Of a DNA stretch of 64,000 nt, positions 58,462-64,000 are shown piece after piece. The stretch's first letter is position 1. Each line of letters opens with the position of its first letter. The translations under genes and the position numbers were made by a program. Location: NCBI RefSeq assembly GCF_008124765.1, contig NZ_VNHS01000001.1, positions 868,001 to 932,000 on the forward strand, read 5' to 3'. This DNA is from Paenibacillus methanolicus. Its GTDB lineage: Bacteria > Bacillota > Bacilli > Paenibacillales > Paenibacillaceae. A model generated the notes under the pieces. The model ran no database searches. It was given only the letters and a program-made list of their open reading frames with translations, and was not told the origin of the DNA.

Positions 58462-58496
58462 AAAGAGACCCGGATGCGCATCCCGCAGGTCTCTTT
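58462..58496 (-). terminator. Terminator of the tetR gene
   Basis: AAAGAGACC (58462-58470) pairs with GGTCTCTTT (58488-58496), inner GGATGC/GCATCC; read leftward seven T follow. Confidence 0.9.
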
Positions 58497-58503
58497 CGCA
58501 ATA

Positions 58504-59163
58504 TCAAGGAGCAAGCCCCTTCATTATAAAATCGATGGTCGCCTTACGCTCGGCCTCATCGTCCCATTCCGCGCCCCGCTGCAGAAGCAGCGCGCGGACG
58601 AGGACGTAACTCATGATGGTGCCGACGGATAAGCGGATGACCGTCCTCGTCGGCAGCATAATTAATTGGCCTTCGCGTTGGAATTTCTCCACTACGCGCG
58701 TGACCCGCTCGAGCACTTGGGTGACGACGAGCTCTTCCAGCGTCCGCTGCAGATCGGGGTGGAACGGCAGCTCCTGCAGCACGATTTTGAGCATGCTCGC
58801 ATTCTCTTCCACGAACGCGATTCGATTATCGATAAACGCCCGCAGGAACTGCTCGTAGCTGTCGTATCCGGTCTGGAGCACGTTCTTGAATTCGCGGAGC
58901 AGGAACGGCGCGAGCAGCTTGACGATGCCCGGCGTGACGATCGACAGCAGCAAGTCTTTCTTCGTTTTGTAGTGACGGAAGATCGTGCCCTCCGCCACGC
59001 CCGCGCGCTGCGCGATCTCGCTCGTCGACGAAGCGGCGAAACCTTTCTCCGCGAACACCTCGACGGCCGATTCGACGATGCGCCGCTGCTTCTCCGTCAT
59101 GCGCGGGCTTTCCGATTCGACGCGAAGCAGCTCCTCGATCCAAGGTTCGTATGCGTTTGACAC
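58504..59163 (-). CDS. TetR-family repressor
   Basis: 219 aa. N-terminal TetR helix-turn-helix (about 22-68; FAASSTSEIAQRAGVAEGTIFRHYKTKKDLL) and a ligand domain with a TetR_C-type helical pattern. GTG at 59163 is 8 bases after AGGAGG. It lies 64 bp downstream of the ABC exporter genes in the same direction and probably binds the two TGAGTAATCACTCA sites in their promoter. The inducer is unknown, probably a substrate of the exporter. Confidence 0.9.
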   Translation of the reverse strand: MSNAYEPWIEELLRVESESPRMTEKQRRIVESAVEVFAEKGFAASSTSEIAQRAGVAEGTIFRHYKTKKDLLLSIVTPGIVKLLAPFLLREFKNVLQTGYDSYEQFLRAFIDNRIAFVEENASMLKIVLQELPFHPDLQRTLEELVVTQVLERVTRVVEKFQREGQLIMLPTRTVIRLSVGTIMSYVLVRALLLQRGAEWDDEAERKATIDFIMKGLAP

Positions 59164-59227
59164 TTGCGATTCCTCCTATTGCCTATCAACCATATTTCCC
59201 CCATGATAGCATGGGCCTGACGCGATG

Positions 59228-60250
59228 TTAAATCGACCGTTGCTTCTTAAGCGCCGCCACGTTGAGCAGCGCGAACACGATCGAGAAGCCGAGCAGCACG
59301 AGCACGTTAACGGTGTTGTCCGACAATCCTTCGCCGCGAATCATCGTCCCTCTCAAGGCATCGGCTCCGTAATAGAGCGGCATGAAGAAGCTGAGCTTCT
59401 GCAGCCACGGATTCATCGTCTCCAAGCTGAACAACCCCGAGAAGAACACCTGCGGCACGATGACGATCGGAATGAACTGGATGATTTGGAACTCGGTGCT
59501 GGCGAAAGAAGATAGCAGCGTGCCAAGCGTAAGCGCCGTCAGCGATAAGAGCAGATTAATGAGCAGCACGAGCCAGATCGAGCCATCCATATAGAGCCCG
59601 AGCACGTAGATCGCATAACCGGCGATAAGAGCCGCTTGCAGCAGCGTGAATAAGCCGAACCCGCTCAAATAGCCGGCGACCACTTCGCCGCGGCGAACCG
59701 GCGTAGCCAGCAGGCGCTCCAACGTCCCCGTCGTTCGTTCGCGCAGGAACGAGACGCCTGCCAGCAGGAAGACGAAGAAGAAGGAGAAGAAACCGACCAA
59801 CACCGGACCGAACGAGTCGAAGCTGGTCAAGTTCGCCTTGCCGTGTAAATACGTAATGTCCGGTTGCACGCCTCCCCCGCCCGTCTGTCCCATTGCGCGT
59901 TGAACAATCATTTGCACGCCTTGGTTAACCGCTGGATCGCTTCCTTCCAGGAGTATCGAAGGGCTGCCGCCCGCCATCTCCAGCACGGCGTCGAGTTCGC
60001 CGTCTCGCAGCCCCTCCATCCCCGCTTCGCGATTGTCGTAGACCGTCACGTTCGCCCCGGCCGACTCCAATTTCGCCACGATCGATGGCGGCAAGCCGGT
60101 CACGCCGACGTCCGGTTCGGCCGCCTGCCCGTTGAACACGAAATACATCAGCGTAAGAACCAGCAGCGGCGCGAGGAAAATAAGGGCAAGCGATCTTTTG
60201 TCCCGGACGAACTGCTGCATGATCCGCACCGCGAGCGCGCGTATTCTCAT
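59228..60250 (-). CDS. ABC-2 type transporter permease
   Basis: 340 aa, six membrane segments with a large extracytoplasmic loop after the first (about 45-170). The SFLRERTTGTLERLLATPVRR segment (about 187-207) is the ABC-2 exporter signature. Its ATG overlaps the stop of the ATPase gene (ATGA). Membrane half of a drug- or lipid-type exporter with the preceding ATPase. Confidence 0.9.
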   Translation of the reverse strand: MRIRALAVRIMQQFVRDKRSLALIFLAPLLVLTLMYFVFNGQAAEPDVGVTGLPPSIVAKLESAGANVTVYDNREAGMEGLRDGELDAVLEMAGGSPSILLEGSDPAVNQGVQMIVQRAMGQTGGGGVQPDITYLHGKANLTSFDSFGPVLVGFFSFFFVFLLAGVSFLRERTTGTLERLLATPVRRGEVVAGYLSGFGLFTLLQAALIAGYAIYVLGLYMDGSIWLVLLINLLLSLTALTLGTLLSSFASTEFQIIQFIPIVIVPQVFFSGLFSLETMNPWLQKLSFFMPLYYGADALRGTMIRGEGLSDNTVNVLVLLGFSIVFALLNVAALKKQRSI

Positions 60251-61002
60251 TGCCCCGCACCTCCCCCGAGCGCGATGAACGCTTCCTCGATCGTCGCCTT
60301 GCCGCTCATGCGCTTAAGCGCCTCCGGCGTGTCGACGGCAGTCAAACGCCCCTCGCGAATCAGCCCGATCCGATCGCAGCGGTCCGCTTCGTCCATGACG
60401 TGGGTCGTTAAAATAATGGTCGTGCCCTTATCGCGCATCGCGAGCAGCTCCTGCCAGATCGCTAGACGCAATACGGGATCTATGCCGACCGTTGGCTCAT
60501 CCAGAATGAGCAATTCCGGCTCATGGAGGAGCGCGATCGCGAGCGATAGCCTGCGCTTCATGCCGCCGGAGTACGCCGCGACCGGTTTGTCGAGATGATT
60601 CAGCAGATCAACCATACTCATGGCTGCTTGAATACGAGATTCAAGGCGCGCCCCATTCAAATCGTACAGCTTCCCGAAAAACTGCAAGTTTTGCTTGGCC
60701 GACAACTCGTTATAAAGCGCATCGGACTGCGCCATATAACCGATCCGGTTCAGCATCGCAAGCTTCGGCATCCGCTCCCCGAACAGCCGGATATCGCCTC
60801 GATCGGCTCTGTCGATGCCGGTAATGAGCTTGATTAACGTCGTTTTGCCGGAGCCCGATGGCCCCAACAGCCCAAGCAGCTCGCCTTTTCTTACATCTAA
60901 CGATATCCCGTTCAAGATCGTGCGGCTGCCGAATGCCCGCGTGACGCTATCGATCGCTAACACCGTCTCACTTGCGCCGCTGACCTTTACGCTCGTCGCC
61001 AT
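60247..61002 (-). CDS. ABC exporter ATP-binding protein
   Basis: 251 aa. Walker A GPSGSGKT, signature YSGGMKRRLSLAIAL, Walker B LLILDEPTVG and the H-loop TTHVMDEADRCD are visible; this is the ABC-2 (DrrA/CcmA-like) type. The start at 61002 is preferred; the reading frame also begins at a GTG at 61038, but that lies inside a repressor palindrome. Coupled by ATGA to the permease gene. Confidence 0.92.
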   Translation of the reverse strand: MATSVKVSGASETVLAIDSVTRAFGSRTILNGISLDVRKGELLGLLGPSGSGKTTLIKLITGIDRADRGDIRLFGERMPKLAMLNRIGYMAQSDALYNELSAKQNLQFFGKLYDLNGARLESRIQAAMSMVDLLNHLDKPVAAYSGGMKRRLSLAIALLHEPELLILDEPTVGIDPVLRLAIWQELLAMRDKGTTIILTTHVMDEADRCDRIGLIREGRLTAVDTPEALKRMSGKATIEEAFIALGGGAGQ

Positions 61003-61027
61003 GGATGTCACACCCTTCGCAAAAATG

Positions 61028-61096
61028 TGAGTAATCACTCATTTCTAAGGTCATTGTAGCACCACATGCCGCTGTCGTAAAGTGAGTAATCACTCA
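61028..61096 (-). promoter_or_regulatory. Exporter promoter bracketed by two identical operators
   Basis: TGAGTAATCACTCA occurs at 61028-61041 and 61083-61096. Between them on the minus strand lie TTTACG (61076-61081), 17 bases, and TACAAT (61053-61058). One site touches the -35, the other lies in the untranslated leader: a typical TetR-family repression layout. Confidence 0.8.
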
Positions 61097-61228
61097 TTTT
61101 CATTTCGGGCATGTCCTGTGGAATCTCAGCCGACAAAGCGAAACGGCTACTCCGTCATTCTCGGCAGTCGCTTACGCAAAAAGACCGCATCTGTTTACCA
61201 GACGCAGCCCCTTCTGGGATATAACCTT

Positions 61229-61876
61229 TTACACGACGAACTTCAGCCATCCGAATGTCTGCGACAGATGAAAATTCACGGCGCCGGTCGGGCTCCATGC
61301 TTGATATTCGCGACTTCCGTCCGGCTGCTCGTCGATCCGGTAGAAATTCGCCCGCCAACAATCGCCGGCTTCGATCGGCTTACGGAATGCGCTCATTGGA
61401 ATGCGAACATCGTAAATTCGCGTATTGGCCGCAGTGACCGCTACCTCGGTCTCCAACCCGTCGATATCCCACGCGCGGTCGGCACCGACAATATTTCCGT
61501 TGCCATCGTTCCGGATGATCGCGTCGAAAATGACGTTATTCGGACTGACTTCAATCTCCATATACTCCATTCCCGTGCCAAGTTCGTCTATGAAAATTTC
61601 GACGACATCCTGATCATAGAGCGGATCGTCCCTGTCTTTGTAAATCGATATCATATAGGCATCCTGACAAACGAATCGGATATGCAGAAATTCGCGGTCC
61701 CAGCATGCGCTTACGCGCGTCGGTTCGAGCGGCGGATGACCGGTCGCCGTGTCGACGAGCGGCACCGTCTCGAACAGATGCCACGGCACGGATTGAGGCC
61801 TTAAGTACATGTAGCCGCGCTCCGGAATTCGCTTGCATCGATAAACGTATTCTCCCGGCAGATGTTTCGCCGTCAT
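61229..61876 (-). CDS. Carbohydrate-binding family 9-like (DOMON) protein
   Basis: 215 aa, single CBM9-like beta-sandwich: VSACWDREFLHIRFVCQD (about 57-74), DQDVVEIFIDELG (about 88-100), MEIEVSPNNVIFDA and WSPTG near the end. No signal peptide, unlike true CBM9 modules of secreted xylanases. ATG at 61876 after GGAAGGGGGC. It lies downstream of the sugar oxidoreductase genes in the same orientation but behind their terminator. Probably sugar-related, function unproven. Confidence 0.82.
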   Translation of the reverse strand: MTAKHLPGEYVYRCKRIPERGYMYLRPQSVPWHLFETVPLVDTATGHPPLEPTRVSACWDREFLHIRFVCQDAYMISIYKDRDDPLYDQDVVEIFIDELGTGMEYMEIEVSPNNVIFDAIIRNDGNGNIVGADRAWDIDGLETEVAVTAANTRIYDVRIPMSAFRKPIEAGDCWRANFYRIDEQPDGSREYQAWSPTGAVNFHLSQTFGWLKFVV

Positions 61877-61990
61877 TCGATTGCCCCCTTCCTGACGTTC
61901 CGGCACCTCTAATCATATCGATTTCCGGCGCATCTGTCAGTCGTTTGTTGCGTTCATTAACGGCATTAACATCGCTCGTTCCGCGCAAAT

Positions 61991-62027
61991 AGCATCAGCC
62001 GACTTCGATAGGAAGCCGGCTGATGCT
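61991..62027 (-). terminator. Terminator after the Gfo/Idh/MocA gene
   Basis: AGCATCAGCC (61991-62000) pairs with GGCTGATGCT (62018-62027); read leftward ATTTG follows. Confidence 0.72.
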
Positions 62028-62061
62028 CATTCGTCTCCGCGAGATGGGTTCAACGAATTCA

Positions 62062-63090
62062 TCATCCGCGAACGGCTGCCCGAACCTCGACCCAAGCCGA
62101 ACCGTTATCGGCGGACTGCTGCTCCGCCTCGATAATCGCCAGGCTTCCCGCGGCGGACGCGGCGGTGCTGACCGTGTTCGTCCCGCCCTTCTCGATCACG
62201 TCCAAGAAGTAACGGATCTGACGGTAATACCCGTCATCGGCCGCAAGCTCCGGGCTGAAGGACGGTTCGCCCGCCGGATACACATTCACGTTGCCACGCT
62301 CGAAGACGATCGTGCACGTATCGAAGTTGACCCGGTATCCCATGATGAAGCCATGCTCGCCCGCGTAAGTCCAATCCGCCTGCGCGTTGATCACGGCGCC
62401 GCCCGGATAAGCATACTGCGTCGACACGATATCGTGTCCGCTGCCGGGTATGACGTTCCTGCCGATCGTCGACACGCGATCTGGCTTGCCGAGCAGCCAA
62501 TGAATCATGTCCGTGTCGTGGATGTGCATATCGAGCAGACAGCCCCCGCTCAGTTCGCCGCTGAGGAACCAGCCTTGCGGCGCGCCGGATCCGCGATAGA
62601 AGAAACCGGCTTTCACCGCGCCGTAACGCCTGTCTTCCACGCACGATTTCAAATATTCGTAGGCAGGCCAGAACCGCAAGCATTGCCCGATAAGCAGTTG
62701 CTTGCCGGTACGCTCGGCCGTCTCCGCCATCCGATCGCCTTCCGCCAGCGTCCGCGCGATCGGCTTCTCGCACAGCACGTGATAGCCGCGTTCCAACATG
62801 CGACAGGTCAGATCGGCATGTAGCGGCGTCGGGAGCGTAATATCGATCACGTCCAGCTCTTCGTTCGCCAGCATCGTCTCGATATCGTCGTACAGCTGAT
62901 AAGTCGACAAATCATAAACGTCCTGCGCCGTCGCGATATTGCCGTCCGCCTTGCCGTTCTTAAGCTCCTCGATGCGAATATCGCAGATGGCTTTCAGCTC
63001 GACGGGAAACCCTTCCGACGCGAGCCGATTATAATTGTCAAAATGCATGCGGCCCATGAAACCGAAGCCGATCAATCCTACTTTTACCAT
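62062..63090 (-). CDS. Gfo/Idh/MocA-family oxidoreductase
   Basis: 342-aa NAD(P)-dependent sugar or inositol dehydrogenase type. Rossmann N-domain with GLIGFGFMGRMH (5-16) and HVLCEKPIA (about 103-111, conserved Lys); the C-terminal domain carries GGCLLDMHIHDTDMIHWLLG with the Asp-x3-His pair of this family. It lies 43 bp downstream of a sugar isomerase-type gene in the same direction, the usual pairing in catabolic or epimerising sugar pathways. Substrate unknown. Confidence 0.9.
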   Translation of the reverse strand: MVKVGLIGFGFMGRMHFDNYNRLASEGFPVELKAICDIRIEELKNGKADGNIATAQDVYDLSTYQLYDDIETMLANEELDVIDITLPTPLHADLTCRMLERGYHVLCEKPIARTLAEGDRMAETAERTGKQLLIGQCLRFWPAYEYLKSCVEDRRYGAVKAGFFYRGSGAPQGWFLSGELSGGCLLDMHIHDTDMIHWLLGKPDRVSTIGRNVIPGSGHDIVSTQYAYPGGAVINAQADWTYAGEHGFIMGYRVNFDTCTIVFERGNVNVYPAGEPSFSPELAADDGYYRQIRYFLDVIEKGGTNTVSTAASAAGSLAIIEAEQQSADNGSAWVEVRAAVRG

Positions 63091-63133
63091 TCGATCTCCT
63101 CCTTATGGTGACGGCTGTTGCTCCATTCGTGCG

Positions 63134-63982
63134 TTAACGCTGTACTCTGCCCAGAATGGCATCCATAGCGGCCGACGTATTGTAAATAATCTGGTCGCCG
63201 TGATGCGCATAGGAAGGGATCATCTCGGCGGTGACGTAGCCGTCATAGCCGATCGATTCCAAGGCCGCCACGACCGCCGGATAATCGACGTCGCCGGCAA
63301 GCAGATCGACGAACCCGTGCAGACCGCCCGCTTGTCGCCGGTAATCTTTGAAATGCACCTTCTTGATCCGCTTGCCAAGGATGCGGACCCATTGCTCCGG
63401 ATAGCCGCTGTGCACGACATTGCCGACATCGAAGTAGGAGCCGACGTAATCGGAGCCGACCGCGTCGATGAAACCGCGAAGCTCGAGCGGCGAGAGCAGG
63501 AATTTGTTCCATACGTTCTCGATGCCGATGTGGACGCCCGTTTGTTTCGCGTCGTTCGCCAACGTCGAGATCGCCTCGAGCGCCCGTTCGTAAGCCCGTT
63601 CGTAATCGACGACCTCGCTGCCCGGAATAAAGTCGACGCCTACCGCTCCCGGGATGACCAAGATGGTGTCCGCGCCTAGAATCGCGGCTAATTCCAGCTG
63701 CTTGCGACATACGTCGATCGCCTTGCTTCGCTTCTCGGGCGACTCGCTCGTCATCGAATACGACCAATACAACCCAGTAGCGAATCCGCTGATCGCAAGC
63801 TCTGCTTCTTGCAGCAGCGACTTAATCCGCAGCGCTTCCTTCTCGGTCGTCTGCAACCCGAGTTCGCCTTCTTCGTTCAGCGCCAGCTCGATTCCCTCGA
63901 AGCCCGCCGCCTTCGCCAGTCGGATGCAATCCGCTGCCGGCATGCCATCCCGGAATGACCACACGTTAATGCCCTTCTTCAT
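63134..63982 (-). CDS. Sugar phosphate isomerase/epimerase (xylose isomerase-like TIM barrel)
   Basis: 282 aa. AP-endonuclease-2/IolE-type barrel: FEGIELALNEEGEL (about 28-41), the metal-ligand strand HIGIENVWNKFLLSP (Glu near 154), SYFDVGNVVHSG (Asp/His near 186-192), KVHFKDYR (His near 217) and a final Glu in YVTAEMIP. ATG at 63982 follows TAGGAGGCGG. First gene visible of an operon that continues past the window edge with the Gfo/Idh/MocA dehydrogenase downstream. Confidence 0.9.
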   Translation of the reverse strand: MKKGINVWSFRDGMPAADCIRLAKAAGFEGIELALNEEGELGLQTTEKEALRIKSLLQEAELAISGFATGLYWSYSMTSESPEKRSKAIDVCRKQLELAAILGADTILVIPGAVGVDFIPGSEVVDYERAYERALEAISTLANDAKQTGVHIGIENVWNKFLLSPLELRGFIDAVGSDYVGSYFDVGNVVHSGYPEQWVRILGKRIKKVHFKDYRRQAGGLHGFVDLLAGDVDYPAVVAALESIGYDGYVTAEMIPSYAHHGDQIIYNTSAAMDAILGRVQR

Positions 63983-64000
63983 CGATTCCGCCTCCTATTT

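Overview
The window comes from an endospore-forming, high-GC member of the Bacillales, most likely a Paenibacillus/Cohnella-type Paenibacillaceae chromosome. The signs are a gerA-type germinant receptor operon, a SleB-type cortex hydrolase, a coat F-domain protein and a DUF4023 small protein (sporulation), YtxJ (bacillithiol redox), a T-box in front of proS, strong GGAGG ribosome binding sites and a gene-dense GC-rich sequence. There are no tRNA or rRNA genes, no CRISPR array, no insertion sequence and no prophage. Most genes are ordinary chromosomal ones. What stands out is regulatory RNA, operators and repeats.

1-5.3 kb: two ECF-type ATPases face bioY across a BirA-like palindrome (biotin uptake), followed by an acyl-CoA thioesterase divergent from a LysR regulator, and a CDF cation exporter with a small charged protein. 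5.3-7.3 kb: a promoter, a sequence-variant purine riboswitch and an overlapping terminator precede an FAD-dependent dehydrogenase. 7.3-10 kb: thymidine kinase, four tandem 60-bp repeats that run into the stop codon of an M42 aminopeptidase, and a membrane-anchored DUF2140-like protein. 10-17.3 kb: a gerA-gerC-gerB operon with a divergent small membrane protein, an unknown protein, a GNAT, a Gly/Asn-rich lipoprotein and a WGxxGxxG-type surface protein. 17.3-23.1 kb: manganese pyrophosphatase, an erythromycin esterase-like protein, uracil permease, a HAD phosphatase and an SDR.

23.1-33.6 kb is rich in redox functions: glutaredoxin-like protein and trxB, an orphan winged-helix regulator overlapping a Fur/PerR-type repressor (trxB and the repressor gene share a near-identical palindrome), an LDH-like dehydrogenase with an altered specificity loop, a nitroreductase, a Rieske-tailed FAD oxidoreductase, a stand-alone GTP cyclohydrolase II, an L,D-transpeptidase, a MocR/LysE divergent pair, YtxJ and a YdjO-like zinc ribbon protein. 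33.7-38 kb: odhAB (2-oxoglutarate dehydrogenase) with a 17-bp palindrome in the leader. 38-41.4 kb: an AT-richer patch, a P-loop kinase, a secreted protein with four atrophied Ig-like repeats, and a SleB-type hydrolase. 41.4-47 kb: a pucABCDE-type xanthine dehydrogenase operon with its own promoter and palindrome. Together with the purine riboswitch upstream, this makes purine oxidation a recurrent theme.

47-64 kb: a GNAT; an ArsR/SmtB-family sensor translationally coupled to a phosphodiester glycosidase-like protein; a second copy of the repeat family at the end of a GH3 glycosidase gene; a DUF4023 small protein; XerS; an SDR; proS with its T-box; a DUF3817 protein; a coat F protein; a TetR repressor with an ABC-2 exporter whose promoter is bracketed by two identical operators; and a carbohydrate-related set (CBM9-like protein, Gfo/Idh/MocA oxidoreductase, sugar isomerase/epimerase) that continues beyond the right edge. 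All calls are from reading the sequence and recalled family knowledge; no database search was run.
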